A stretch of DNA of 64,000 bases from NCBI RefSeq assembly GCF_000026945.1, contig NC_012863.1, forward strand, positions 1,269,501-1,333,500. Reading direction: 5' to 3'. The notes under the pieces were generated by a model. It was given only the letters and a program-made list of their open reading frames with translations. It had not been told where the DNA came from and ran no database searches. Below, one piece after another: positions 1 to 9,787 of this stretch (positions are counted from its first letter, which is position 1; each line of letters opens with the position of its first letter). The position numbers and the translations under genes were made by a program. This DNA comes from Candida dubliniensis CD36. Its lineage: Eukaryota > Ascomycota > Pichiomycetes > Serinales > Debaryomycetaceae.

Positions 1-200
1 TATTATACTATATATGTTTGTGCATATTGATGTATTTTATTTTTTGTAAAACAATTTGTTATTAATAATAAATCAGAGAATTCTATACTCAAAAAGAAAA
101 GACAAAGAAGAAAAAGATAAATATTACTTTGTTAACACTTAGTTTTAACCAACAGAAACCATTCGACGGCACCCATCAAAAAATCATCACCTCAAAATTA

Positions 201-3200
201 TTAGTTCTTCGAAGATCCAAATAATTTTCTCAATTTTTTAAACTTCTTTTCCTTTTTAGGAGATGAATCCTTTGGTTCTGGTTCGTTTCTTAAACTGGCA
301 ACAGGAGGAGCAGACGATTGAGGAGTCCAAATATCTTCATCAGAATCATTAAATCGTGAAGTAAAATTTCTAGTTGGCAACGAATCACCACCTTCATCAT
401 CATCAGAGTCATCTAACCTCGATTTGAAAGTTTTTGACAGTTGATATTGTTGCACCGGTTTAGTCTGTTGAACACTCAGCGATTGCGATTGTGGTTGTGA
501 CTGCGATTTTTGCTGTTGAGACTTGGTTGGTTTGGATGCTGCGGTAGCTTCCGGATTGAATGGTTTTGATCCGTGACTTTGTGTTGCTGTTGGAGCAACC
601 GGGTCTCTCAATGTAGTTCTAGCAGGTCGATCACCAATTCTTCTTCCTTGGGATCTAGGAGGGACACCATGGTTGTTGTGTCCATTAGACTCTACTTCTC
701 GAGAAAATGAGGACTTCTTTGCTAATGACGGTTTAAATTCAGAATGTGGTCTGGCTTGAGCCTTAGCATATAGAGCTTCAGCTTTCAACTTAGAAGGTGA
801 CTGATAACCAGGTTGTAATGCTGGGTGAGATGGAATTGGTTGTACCGCTGAATTAGGGCGTAACGAACGATTGCTCATTCCAGACTGTTTTTCGATGTGT
901 TGCATTGAATATGGTCTGGCACCACCTCTTTGAGTTTGTGGTGGAGGTTTTCTCAATGTTTGATGGGATAATCGTTTGGTTGGTTTATTGGCTGTTGCTG
1001 GGTTACCAAACAGTGGATAAGCACTGCCAAATGCACTGCTGGCACTACCAACACCACCACTACCACTTCCAGCTTTAGCTAATGCAAAATCAGGGTTATT
1101 ATTAAGATTTGAATTAGACAACTTTGAATTCAAACGAGTATTTTCTGCTGTTGTCAAAGAAAGGTACGCCTGTTGGGCAGCATTCCCTTTGGTCACTGGT
1201 TGCTGTTGCTGGTGCTGTTGTTGAGTTGGCGTAGTAAATGAAGATGCACTCTTTAATGCTGACTTCATGGGTTTCCTTTGTGAATCGTTTGAAAAAAGTG
1301 AAGATTTAGAACTAACATTTGATGAAGCACCTGGTGCTAGTAATGTATCTTCACTTTCTATTTTGCTATTCTCGTGCTCTGGATTCAATTTTTCTATGTC
1401 TTCTTCATCTGCAACTGCTGGCTCAATGATTTCTGGTTTATTGTTAAACTGTGGACGCAACTGGTTAGCTAATTTGCTTCGCTCTTGTTCCTCATCGGAG
1501 TCATCGATTTCTTCAATAGTAATAGCAGAAGTATTGTCTTGTTGTAACAATTCCGATGACTGTAGATTTTGATATTGGTTGATCACACCAAGCTCTGTTG
1601 CAACATTTGGATCCAAAGTCTTGGAATCTTTGTCATCATCAGATACGGACGACCTTTCAACAAAAGATGAACCTAAATGACCAGCTTCATAAAAATCGTC
1701 AGTTGATTTTTCATCGTCAAGAGTAGACAAAAACGGTTTAGTAATTTTTCCATCAGCACTACACTGTTCCTGAACTTGAGAAGTTGAAACAGAAACTAAA
1801 ACTGAGTTTTCGGGTTGGGCACCAAGTATTTGGTGTTTCAAATTATCAGCAGCTTCAGAAAGTGACTGACTTCTTCCGTTTGACAACGTACCTTCTGATT
1901 TATCAATTGTGACACCAGTGTTATCAGTTTCTGAAGGTTTACTATTATCTGAACTATCTACAGCGATAGCACTCAGCTCTTCTTTCAAACGTTTATCATC
2001 TAGTTCATCAACAACAGGAGGAACGGTTGTAATTGGGACTTCGTCTTTTTCTTCTTTTAACTTTTTCTCATCTAACTCATCCACAACTGGTGGGACTTTT
2101 GTTATTGGAACTTCTTCTTCCTCGACAGTTTCAGTTGGTTGTTCATCAATCAGTGGAACGTCCACAAACGCATCTGATAAATGTGTACCAGATGCCTGAT
2201 CGAGAGGAATATTGCCAGTATCAGGAGTATGCAATATAGTGGCCTCGGTGACTTCATCCGAAAAGCTAACCTCTTTCTCCAATTCTTTCAATCTCTCCTC
2301 GTTCTTTAATCTTTCCAGCTTTAATCTCTCATATTCTTTGCGTTTTGCTTCGATTTGTGCTGCCAATCTCTTTTCTTCCTCTATTTCCTTTTCCAATGCT
2401 TGGTACTTTGAATGTTGTTCTTCTAATTCATCTCCTTTCCCCAAAGCTTCTTCCAAAACCACTTCTTCGTGCATTGATTTCAAAGGTGAGCTTACCGAAC
2501 GATTTGCATTCTTAGTGCTTGATGATCCAGTACGTCTTGAAGCACCTGTTAACGATGTAGCTCTGGGGATGTTATTGTAACTCTTCTTGGTTAAAGAGAC
2601 ATTTCTCAATGAACCAGATCGAGATAAAAGTGAGTTTGACCTCATGGAATTGTTTCTAGCAACTTCTTTCTGAAACTGCAGTTCTGGAACTTCAATAATC
2701 TTAATACCTGTTGGTGTAGGTATGTATTTCTTAACCATTTTTACAGGTGTGTTTGTTATTACATTCGAATTTGTTGCACCTGCGTTGTGTTTTGGTAATC
2801 TTAAATCATTCATCCTAGCTTGGTTGGTTAAATATGTCTGGTTTGTTTCCTCTGTGATTTCATCCAAATACGAATCGTTGAAACTATCATCGATATCATA
2901 AACATGTGTTTGTTGAGTTTGAGAATTGAATGAACTGCCAGCTGAGGCAGAGGAGCTACGTGAATTCGTTGAAAACCTTCTTCGAGGCTGCGCAAGTGCA
3001 GCCTTGTCTTTAGATTGCATGCTTGACCTTGACCCTCTTTTCAAAAGACTTCCACCAGATTCAGATAAATTTGTAGATGGAGGTGTAGCTTGAAATGACT
3101 GGGAGCGTGTTATATAAGTGTTCTTTTTTGCTGATTGTGAAGGTTGTTGCTGTTGTTGTTTCATGGCATTGCCAATAGTTAAAGCAGCAGCTAAAGCTCC

Positions 3201-3290
3201 AGAATTGGGTTGATGAGTGTTCAGGGCAGTTCGACTAACACCAGTATAGGCTGTGTCATTAACACTTCTTGTCTTTCTCCTAGAAAACAT
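201..3290 (-). CDS. SEG1: Eisosome protein Seg1-like (stability of eisosomes guaranteed)
   Basis: This 1029-residue protein begins MFSRRKTRS and has an AAALTIGNAM segment near residue 35, the signature start of the fungal Seg1/Seg2 family. Seg proteins act upstream of Pil1 in building eisosomes, the furrow-like domains of the plasma membrane. Most of the chain is low-complexity Ser/Thr/Gln/Asn-rich sequence. A charged coiled coil covers about residues 272-345, followed by an acidic region with two 24-residue direct repeats (VPIT-VPPVVDELD type). The last 18 residues are strongly basic (KKEKKFKKLRKLFGSSKN), suited to binding acidic lipids. Length is close to the S. cerevisiae protein (about 960). 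Family assignment rests on the N terminus, the coiled coil and the basic tail, because the middle is not conserved. It is transcribed away from the DUF1770 gene upstream. Confidence 0.8.
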   Translation of the reverse strand: MFSRRKTRSVNDTAYTGVSRTALNTHQPNSGALAAALTIGNAMKQQQQQPSQSAKKNTYITRSQSFQATPPSTNLSESGGSLLKRGSRSSMQSKDKAALAQPRRRFSTNSRSSSASAGSSFNSQTQQTHVYDIDDSFNDSYLDEITEETNQTYLTNQARMNDLRLPKHNAGATNSNVITNTPVKMVKKYIPTPTGIKIIEVPELQFQKEVARNNSMRSNSLLSRSGSLRNVSLTKKSYNNIPRATSLTGASRRTGSSSTKNANRSVSSPLKSMHEEVVLEEALGKGDELEEQHSKYQALEKEIEEEKRLAAQIEAKRKEYERLKLERLKNEERLKELEKEVSFSDEVTEATILHTPDTGNIPLDQASGTHLSDAFVDVPLIDEQPTETVEEEEVPITKVPPVVDELDEKKLKEEKDEVPITTVPPVVDELDDKRLKEELSAIAVDSSDNSKPSETDNTGVTIDKSEGTLSNGRSQSLSEAADNLKHQILGAQPENSVLVSVSTSQVQEQCSADGKITKPFLSTLDDEKSTDDFYEAGHLGSSFVERSSVSDDDKDSKTLDPNVATELGVINQYQNLQSSELLQQDNTSAITIEEIDDSDEEQERSKLANQLRPQFNNKPEIIEPAVADEEDIEKLNPEHENSKIESEDTLLAPGASSNVSSKSSLFSNDSQRKPMKSALKSASSFTTPTQQQHQQQQPVTKGNAAQQAYLSLTTAENTRLNSKLSNSNLNNNPDFALAKAGSGSGGVGSASSAFGSAYPLFGNPATANKPTKRLSHQTLRKPPPQTQRGGARPYSMQHIEKQSGMSNRSLRPNSAVQPIPSHPALQPGYQSPSKLKAEALYAKAQARPHSEFKPSLAKKSSFSREVESNGHNNHGVPPRSQGRRIGDRPARTTLRDPVAPTATQSHGSKPFNPEATAASKPTKSQQQKSQSQPQSQSLSVQQTKPVQQYQLSKTFKSRLDDSDDDEGGDSLPTRNFTSRFNDSDEDIWTPQSSAPPVASLRNEPEPKDSSPKKEKKFKKLRKLFGSSKN
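1980..2128 (-). repeat. Two 72-bp in-frame repeats inside SEG1
   Basis: Two adjacent copies encode a 24-residue unit of the form VPIT-x-VPPVVDELD-x-K-x-LKEE. The copies differ at several third positions and a few residues, so the duplication is not recent. They sit just C-terminal to the coiled coil. Confidence 0.75.
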
Positions 3291-3757
3291 CTCGACTATT
3301 TATACATTCAGGTGTGATGTCAATGGTTCATAAAACTTCAGAGAAAAGAAGCAATATTAAAAGAAAGACAAAAAAAAAAAAAAAATAAAAAAGTAGTAAT
3401 CAATAAAACCAAGGGAAGTAAGAAAATCTAATCCGGCTAATTAGGAAATCGAGGTTTTTGTAGTTGTTGTTGTTGTCGTTGTTGTGTAGCTGCGGCGCTC
3501 ATTGAAATTGTGAAATACATATCTTTGCTTTCTTGTCGTTTGTACACTACCAAGACTCCCGGAATGCTATTTCATCTTCTTCTTAATTATTTCTCTCCAC
3601 CGTTTAGCCAACTAACTAACTAACTGAATCTATGTTGCTAATTTGCCTAGTTTCTACATGTTTGTAATCTGACAGATTTCATTTTAAATTTTTATAGAAA
3701 ACAGTAATGCAATGAGACATAATGGGTTGCTATTTATTAAAATCTGAAATACACATT
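3291..3757. other. Intergenic region upstream of SEG1
   Basis: No gene is visible in these 467 bases. The region holds the SEG1 promoter and the 3' end of the DUF1770 gene. It contains an A-rich run at about 3369-3385, a short GTT repeat near 3460-3487 and an AACT repeat near 3609-3625. I see no RNA gene. Confidence 0.6.
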
Positions 3758-4219
3758 CTAACTGTAACTTCTTCTAGAATGCAATGAAGAGCGAGATGTA
3801 GCCAATCTATTCAATCCCAACACGTTTGACACCCAGTGTCCGGCGTATTGGCCGTTCCTAACTACCAATTTTAGAAGCGGACGTACACAAAGTAGTACCC
3901 CTGTCCATAAAAATCCTTGTAATAAAGGCATGAGTATTTGATCCTTTATTAAGGCGTATATGACTATCGAAGGAGTTATGGGAGCTAGTGGCTTTGGTTC
4001 TAACTTATCATTGTAGTGATCTATTTCTTCCTCTTCTTCAACGTCCAACTCTTCATTCATCAACTTCAAATCGTCATCAGTTAAAGTCGCAATGTGGTTA
4101 TATTTCTTACTACTCAATGGTTGTATCTTTTGCTGGTCTGGTTGTTTATTACCCGCATACTTATTTAGCTGGTTCATAAACGATTGTTCAAATCTCAAAT
4201 CGGGGATTGGCAAAGACAT
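3758..4219 (-). CDS. DUF1770 family small membrane protein, possible Atg43-like mitophagy receptor
   Basis: This 153-residue protein starts MSLPIPDLRFEQSF. The PDLRFEQS motif marks the fungal DUF1770 family, which as I recall includes the S. pombe mitophagy receptor Atg43. A Glu-rich acidic stretch (residues about 55-68) precedes a single hydrophobic segment at about 88-112 (IYALIKDQILMPLLQGFLWT), and the tail is basic and Ser-rich. A cytosolic N-terminal part anchored by one C-terminal membrane helix fits an outer mitochondrial membrane protein. Family membership is seen in the sequence. The mitophagy role is inference, as I see no clear Atg8-binding motif that would settle it. It is divergent from RPB3, with about 230 bp between the two starts. 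Confidence 0.6.
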   Translation of the reverse strand: MSLPIPDLRFEQSFMNQLNKYAGNKQPDQQKIQPLSSKKYNHIATLTDDDLKLMNEELDVEEEEEIDHYNDKLEPKPLAPITPSIVIYALIKDQILMPLLQGFLWTGVLLCVRPLLKLVVRNGQYAGHWVSNVLGLNRLATSRSSLHSRRSYS

Positions 4220-4447
4220 TATGTGTGCTTGATATCGAATCGTATGAATGGAGATGTTTACTTGTTATCCACACAACATGAGAGAATGGGCCAGAAAACG
4301 GAAAAACTGAGAGCTCTACCCAGAGGAAAAAAAAAAAAATTGGAAAAGAAAAAAATTTGGAAAATACAAACAGTCAACAATCCATTGTCCAACAGACAAC
4401 TACGTCCTAGTTAAATCTGATTATTGCACATACATACACAGTACAAT

Positions 4448-5389
4448 ATGGAAATCGATAGTCACGAAGGACCATCAGTAACTATTAGGGAGGCAGAAAA
4501 GGATCATGTTAATTTTATATTGAAAAATGTGGATTTGGCTGTGGCAAATTCAATGAGAAGAACTATTATAGCTGAAGTGCCAACACTAGCCATAGACTTG
4601 GTTGAAATAGATGTTAATACATCGGTATTGGCAGATGAGTTCTTATCACATAGATTAGGGCTTATCCCTTTGGTTAGTGAAGGAATCGATAACTTGACTT
4701 ATTCACGAGATTGTACATGTGACAACTATTGTTCTAAATGTTCTGTGACATTACAGTTAGTAGCAAACTGTGCTACCGAGTCTACTATGAATGTTTATGC
4801 ATCGGATTTACAAAAGATGTCCCATAATGGTTCCAAATTAGGGGACCCAGTCATTAGAGATCCTCAGGCAAGAGGTCCATTGATTTGTAAATTAAGAAAG
4901 CATCAGGAATTATCACTTACGTGTATTGCTAAGAAGGGAATAGCCAAAGAGCATGCTAAATGGTCTCCAACTGCAGCTATAGGGTTTGAATATGATCCTT
5001 GGAATAAACTAAAACATACTGACTATTGGTATGAAGTTGATGCCGAAGCAGAATGGCCCAAATCGAAAAATTGTGACTGGGAAGAAGCACCCGATCCAGA
5101 GGCACCTTTTGATTACAAAGCAAAGCCATCAATTTATTACTTTGATGTCGAAACTGTCGGTAATTTACCTCCGAATGAAGTGGTAATCAAGTCTATAGAA
5201 ACTTTGCAAACAAAATTGGCAGCCATTTCTATTGAATTAAATAAGGAAGATGTTGAAGTTAACGAAGCCGCAGCTGGTGGGTTTACTAGCTATGGTAGAA
5301 CTGAATATGGCGGTGTTGATGGAGGCCAAACTCCTGGTGGAAGAACACCATACGGTGATGGCGGTTTTGGAGGTGCACAATGGGGTTAA
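4448..5389 (+). CDS. RPB3: RNA polymerase II subunit Rpb3
   Basis: This is the third-largest subunit of RNA polymerase II, which forms the alpha-like Rpb3-Rpb11 heterodimer that nucleates enzyme assembly. The 313-residue protein has the alpha-subunit motif [17 protein letters not shown] near residues 34-50 and the Rpb3 zinc loop with Cys89, Cys91, Cys95 and Cys98, the same CxCxxxCxxC spacing as in S. cerevisiae. It also has the conserved GFEYDPWN segment and ends in a Gly-rich tail. The open frame extends upstream to a TTG at 4424, but the first ATG (4448, MEIDSHEGP) aligns with the family start. The gene converges on HIS6, leaving 87 bp between the stop codons. Confidence 0.97.
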   Translation: MEIDSHEGPSVTIREAEKDHVNFILKNVDLAVANSMRRTIIAEVPTLAIDLVEIDVNTSVLADEFLSHRLGLIPLVSEGIDNLTYSRDCTCDNYCSKCSVTLQLVANCATESTMNVYASDLQKMSHNGSKLGDPVIRDPQARGPLICKLRKHQELSLTCIAKKGIAKEHAKWSPTAAIGFEYDPWNKLKHTDYWYEVDAEAEWPKSKNCDWEEAPDPEAPFDYKAKPSIYYFDVETVGNLPPNEVVIKSIETLQTKLAAISIELNKEDVEVNEAAAGGFTSYGRTEYGGVDGGQTPGGRTPYGDGGFGGAQWG

Positions 5390-5476
5390 TGTTACGAAAA
5401 ATTATTTGTAGTAGTATAAGTAAATTATAATTATGTGTTTTATTGTTTGTCAATAGACGTCTATATATATAGTACT

Positions 5477-6316
5477 TTAGTTTTCGTTTCTGTTAGTTTT
5501 ATTCCACTCCACCAAATCAGTGAAGTTAACTAACTTTCCGCCAAATATGTCTAATGAGCTTCCATACGTTAAATCAACTTTTCCTTTACTTAACTTAGCA
5601 ACAGTATCTAAATCATTGATCAGTTTGGCACCCCCAGCATACACGATTTTTTCTTCAAAGCCTACAGGACACCATTGGCCCAATTTCTCCACAAGTTTTT
5701 CGTCGATTCCTTTACAGAGACCCTCAACATCTGCTGCATGAATCAAGAGCTCATCACAATAGGCACTTACTTGTAATAAAAACTCAGCTGAAAGAGCAGT
5801 GTCTGTTATTGTTTGCCATTTATTCATTGCAACATACCAATTTGCTTTATCATTTTCAATTACTGTTCGGCAACTTAAATCAACAATTAGTTTTTCTTTG
5901 CCAATTAAATTACTTATCGATTGTAATTTATCAAAATCGAGTTCCATTTTATCCTGCTTATTCTTGGTAAACAACCAACTAGTCAAAATTACGTGTGATG
6001 CTCCTTGATTCAACCAATACTGTGCATTGTCGAGATTTATTCCACCTCCAACTTGTAAATTGTGTGGCCAAGTACTAAGAGCCAATTTTGCAGCATCATC
6101 ATTGGCTGGATTAGATCCCAATTTAATGACATGACATCCTTTCACATTATAATCTCTATATAATTGTGCGTAATGTGAGGAGGGTTTTGTGGAGACAAAG
6201 TTTTCTTTAGTAGATGAGGATTCAGAAGTTGCAGAGTCATCTTGAGTTAATGTTCCACCAACAATCTGCTTAACTTGTCCGGAATGGATATCAATGCAGC
6301 CCCTGAATTTTGTCAT
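5477..6316 (-). CDS. HIS6: Phosphoribosylformimino-AICAR-P isomerase (histidine biosynthesis)
   Basis: The enzyme catalyses the fourth step of histidine synthesis, the Amadori isomerisation of ProFAR to PRFAR, in the cytosol. The 279-residue chain starts [21 protein letters not shown], which matches eukaryotic His6 and places the catalytic Asp at residue 9. [10 protein letters not shown] and YAGGAK are the glycine-rich phosphate-binding strands of this (beta/alpha)8 barrel, and the length is normal. HIS6 shares a 211-bp divergent promoter with FAF1. I looked there for a Gcn4 site (TGACTC) and did not find one, so general amino acid control is not evident from this promoter. Confidence 0.97.
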   Translation of the reverse strand: MTKFRGCIDIHSGQVKQIVGGTLTQDDSATSESSSTKENFVSTKPSSHYAQLYRDYNVKGCHVIKLGSNPANDDAAKLALSTWPHNLQVGGGINLDNAQYWLNQGASHVILTSWLFTKNKQDKMELDFDKLQSISNLIGKEKLIVDLSCRTVIENDKANWYVAMNKWQTITDTALSAEFLLQVSAYCDELLIHAADVEGLCKGIDEKLVEKLGQWCPVGFEEKIVYAGGAKLINDLDTVAKLSKGKVDLTYGSSLDIFGGKLVNFTDLVEWNKTNRNEN

Positions 6317-6488
6317 CTTTCGTTGAATTGGGTTAATCCTGGTATCTGTTCAATCTTATCTTCGTATGAGAGTAGTGTGAAAATTTCAGTCCAACGAGCA
6401 AAAGTGTGTGCCAAACAAGAAAAAAAAAAAAAAATGAAAGCAAAATGAAATCCGCACTACAAAATGAGCGCTTCGAAATGTTATTGAA

Positions 6489-6497
6489 GAGATGAGC
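6489..6497 (+). promoter_or_regulatory. PAC-like element upstream of FAF1
   Basis: GAGATGAGC lies about 31 bp before the FAF1 ATG and contains the GATGAG core of the PAC motif found in yeast ribosome-biogenesis promoters. FAF1 is such a gene, so the context fits. A six-base core is common by chance, and no clear RRPE partner was found. Confidence 0.3.
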
Positions 6498-6527
6498 ATC
6501 AACTGAAAACTACAATACCAAATTAGA

Positions 6528-7508
6528 ATGAGTGAAGATGATGAATATATAAAGGCATTGGAAATTCAGAGGAGAAATTTTGAAGCCCAATTTGGGTCTA
6601 TTGAGGATATGGGATTTGAAGACAAATCAAAGGCTCAAGCAGAATCTGAAGATGAAGACGAGAATTCAAGCCAAGATTCATCAGACCAATCATCGGAAGA
6701 ACAAGATTCAGAATTCGATGAAGTTGGCTCTAATGTTGATGAAGAGGAAATGTATTTTTTAGAGGGTGATGAAGATCAAGATGATGTCCCCAAACCCAAA
6801 GTGTTTAAACTCAATGATAGTTCAAATACACCACCTCCAGTTGTTTCCAAACAGGATCGAAAACTATTAAAATCAGGTCGAGCCCCAACATTATTAGAAA
6901 TATCGAAGAAAGAAAAGCTAGCTGCGAAACAACAAGCCAAACAACAATCTGCTAAATCCAAAGCAGAGGATGAAGAAAATCTTGCCAACGACTTAAAACT
7001 ACAACGATTGCTAAAGGAATCACATATTTTGGCCAACACGTTAGAATATTCTGGGGCTGATTTGACTTTGCAAACGATTGACTTTGAGGATCCAACAGGT
7101 AAAGCACGTAGAAGAGCATTGGATTCGAGAATTCGTGAGTTGGCAAGTACAAATTCAAGAACTGGGGGGTTGCCTAAAAAGTTGGAAAAAATGCCTATGG
7201 CTATGAGAAAGGGGATGATTAAGAAACGTGATGAGAGAATAAAGAAATATGAAAAAGACGCAAGAGATGCTGGAATAGTATTATCAAAAGTTAGAAAAGG
7301 AGAGCTACGTGATTTGGATGCAGGAAAAGGATCAACCTCATCTAGTGATAGATTGGGTACAGGCAAAAAAGTCGATAAAAGAATCAGAGATAGAGGTTTG
7401 AAAATTAATGGTATTGGTAGATCTACTAGAAATGGATTAGTAATATCTCAAGGGGAAATAGATAGAGTAAATCGTGGTGGTAGAAAAGGATTCAGGAAAA
7501 GAAGATAA
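6528..7508 (+). CDS. FAF1: Ribosome biogenesis protein Faf1 (40S/18S rRNA maturation)
   Basis: This 326-residue protein matches the fungal Faf1 family (S. cerevisiae YIL019W), a nucleolar factor needed for pre-rRNA cleavage at sites A0-A2 and for 40S subunit export. The N-terminal third is very acidic and Ser-rich (residues about 40-90). The conserved part is C-terminal, with LPKKLEKMPMAMRKGM (about 216-232) followed by RDAGIVLSKVRKGELRDL and a basic tail ending GRKGFRKRR. Length agrees with the yeast protein. It is divergently transcribed from HIS6 and convergent with BRN1, with 41 bp between the stop codons. Confidence 0.9.
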   Translation: MSEDDEYIKALEIQRRNFEAQFGSIEDMGFEDKSKAQAESEDEDENSSQDSSDQSSEEQDSEFDEVGSNVDEEEMYFLEGDEDQDDVPKPKVFKLNDSSNTPPPVVSKQDRKLLKSGRAPTLLEISKKEKLAAKQQAKQQSAKSKAEDEENLANDLKLQRLLKESHILANTLEYSGADLTLQTIDFEDPTGKARRRALDSRIRELASTNSRTGGLPKKLEKMPMAMRKGMIKKRDERIKKYEKDARDAGIVLSKVRKGELRDLDAGKGSTSSSDRLGTGKKVDKRIRDRGLKINGIGRSTRNGLVISQGEIDRVNRGGRKGFRKRR

Positions 7509-7549
7509 AACGCGCAATTGTAATATTACATACGTATACGTATCACTAC

Positions 7550-9787
7550 TTAAGAACCTATAATAGTCAAATTATCATGAGTTTCATTGCTCTGAATAGC
7601 TAATCCATGTTCGTTGGCAAGATGTAGCACACAAATAAAACAAAAACTGGTTGATAAATCCTTTGCCTGCTCTGGTCTGTATGTTCGTAAAACATTTTGA
7701 ACAACGCTTTTGAAATCAATAGTACTCTTTTTCTCGGTTACCTCTGTATCTGGCGAATCCTCCTTTGGATCCTCTTTTTTGTCTGCTAATTGATTTTTCA
7801 TTACAACCCATAAATTATCTTTCAACAATTTTACATCAACTCGCTTAGCAACCCTTGAGAAATTGACATATTCTGGACGTCTCTTACCCATGACACTCTG
7901 GCTTTCAGAAGCAACTACGTCTGGTACATCTGCTTCTAATGCATCATTGAAATCTACTCCACCAAAGTCATTGTTGTCACCAAAGTCATTATCAAAATCG
8001 TCACATTCAGCTTGATGGAACGAATTAGCAAGTCTGTCTCTTTCTTCTTCTTCGTGTTGTCGATACTGTTCTGCAAAATAGTTTTGATCGGTTAGTGTCT
8101 GTCCATCAAGTCCCTGTAATCTCTTATTTCCGTAGTGCATTATAGCAACTTGTGGTTTTGTAAATAAATTGGTTAATCTGGCCGAATTATACTTGATGTC
8201 ATCAGGTAGTATAAAGTCCGACGGCCTGAATTTACCTTTCTTTGATATTGAGTTTAAATTTTTTGGTGGTTCAAAAAGAATATCTTCATCAACGTCATCG
8301 TCATCATTGAGAAAATCTATTATAATATTTTCAGGCTTTTTTCGTGCTGCCGTTGATGCCTGGGTGGATGATTCTTGTTTAATTGAGGCATCGGGTTGCT
8401 TTTGGTCAATATTATTGGCCTTCTTGAATGCAGCAACTTTCCAATTGTCAGGGCCACGCCAGTTTGATTTCATTCGGTCATCAAAGTAAGCCATCAAGTC
8501 CTGATCCATAATTGCTGTGCTTTGTGTTCGCGAATAAATACTGCTGTCGGTTTTTTCATTGAACAAGGCTTTCATGATTGTATTATCAATATTGTTATAC
8601 GGATCGTTATGGCTACTATTATCATTGGTATTGATATCATCATTAAAGTCGTCGTTGTCACCAAAGTCGTTAAACTCCCCAAAATCAAAGTCATTGTTCT
8701 CCTCGGTTTCCTTAAATACAAGCGGTTCTTGTGCTGCAGTGGTGATCTTTGAATTGAAATCATTGAGAATACTCTTAGCTTTATTGACATCTGCTAATGC
8801 TGATTGGAACTCTACTAATGATGGACAGAGAGTTAGATCATCAAAGTTCTCGTTATTCTTGAACAAAAACTGCTTTAGTGATGAGACGTCTGACCGTCTC
8901 GTATCCAATGTTTGTGATTCCTGTACTTGTTGAAGATCAGCTTCCACCTGATTGGCCTCTTTTGTCTCTTGAATAGGGTTTGACGTTGCATCAAATACCA
9001 CTCTTCCAGATACGTCTATGTTCAATGTATTCAATAATAAACTTTTGGCACCACCTTCGTCGAATTCAGCTAGTGCCTTTTTGAATAATGGATCAATAGC
9101 CAATTCTTGCTCTAGTTTTTTCACTTTTATAGCATCAAACTCAACTAGCGTAGACTCGACAATACGGTTAAATTTCCTTTTCTTTCTAGAATCTTCATCG
9201 TTGCCGTCTCTATCGTCATCATCATTTTCTCCATTTTCATTTTCATCTCCGTCGCCGGCTTCTTGATTACCATTATGGCCATCATCTTTCTTACTTAATC
9301 CACTCAACAACTTACCTGTTTCAGTGGCGGCTGATTCGACTCTATTCGAATATATTTTCACGCAACCATCTAAAGTAGCAGATGCCCTTTGAAAATTTAT
9401 ATTTTCACCGTCTTTAATCACATTCAAATCGTGGAAATAATCAATCAAATCAAAGTTCCAAGAATTCTTCACCGTGATTTTATTATCTGTTGCCATTTTA
9501 ATCCATTCTTCAAAATTGGACATGATGGTATGCTTATTTTCATTGAATCCAATCCCATCGTCAAATGAGTTGCTAGTGTCTGCATCTTCCGCTATAGATC
9601 TACTAACGTGTCTCGCCGACATAATTCGATTCAGTACCTTCCTGTTTGCCATAATCCTATTGGAGGTTGGAGTTGTTCTGTTGGGGGTGTGATTATGATT
9701 ATTGGAACTATTGGTACTACTGCTGGTACTTATTCTTCTTTCATCTGGGTTTTCTGATCGTTTTTTTGGTAGTACCTGTGGCATCAT
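7550..9787 (-). CDS. BRN1: Condensin kleisin subunit Brn1 (barren/CAP-H)
   Basis: The 745-residue protein is the kleisin that bridges the Smc2-Smc4 heads in condensin and is required for mitotic chromosome condensation. The conserved barren segments are visible: NFEEWIKMATDNKITVKNSWNF near residues 90-112, then LDGCVKIYSNRVESAA and TETGKLLSGLS. Acidic Asn/Asp-rich linkers follow, and a C-terminal winged-helix-like region includes KRVDVKLLKDNLW and SFCFICVLHLANEHGLAI. Length matches yeast Brn1 (754). Two consecutive Met codons start the frame. The Asp/Asn-rich linkers (FGDNDDFNDDIN, FGDNNDFGG) look like simple-sequence expansion. Confidence 0.95.
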   Translation of the reverse strand: MMPQVLPKKRSENPDERRISTSSSTNSSNNHNHTPNRTTPTSNRIMANRKVLNRIMSARHVSRSIAEDADTSNSFDDGIGFNENKHTIMSNFEEWIKMATDNKITVKNSWNFDLIDYFHDLNVIKDGENINFQRASATLDGCVKIYSNRVESAATETGKLLSGLSKKDDGHNGNQEAGDGDENENGENDDDDRDGNDEDSRKKRKFNRIVESTLVEFDAIKVKKLEQELAIDPLFKKALAEFDEGGAKSLLLNTLNIDVSGRVVFDATSNPIQETKEANQVEADLQQVQESQTLDTRRSDVSSLKQFLFKNNENFDDLTLCPSLVEFQSALADVNKAKSILNDFNSKITTAAQEPLVFKETEENNDFDFGEFNDFGDNDDFNDDINTNDNSSHNDPYNNIDNTIMKALFNEKTDSSIYSRTQSTAIMDQDLMAYFDDRMKSNWRGPDNWKVAAFKKANNIDQKQPDASIKQESSTQASTAARKKPENIIIDFLNDDDDVDEDILFEPPKNLNSISKKGKFRPSDFILPDDIKYNSARLTNLFTKPQVAIMHYGNKRLQGLDGQTLTDQNYFAEQYRQHEEEERDRLANSFHQAECDDFDNDFGDNNDFGGVDFNDALEADVPDVVASESQSVMGKRRPEYVNFSRVAKRVDVKLLKDNLWVVMKNQLADKKEDPKEDSPDTEVTEKKSTIDFKSVVQNVLRTYRPEQAKDLSTSFCFICVLHLANEHGLAIQSNETHDNLTIIGS

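Noticed and set aside
1267..2580. Forward-strand Ser-rich frames inside SEG1
   Set aside because: They are mirror frames of the Gln/Glu/Ser-rich coding strand of SEG1.
8522..8933. Frames of 70-120 codons on both strands inside BRN1
   Set aside because: They are shadows of the Asp/Asn-rich BRN1 linkers, producing poly-Ile or poly-Ser in other frames.
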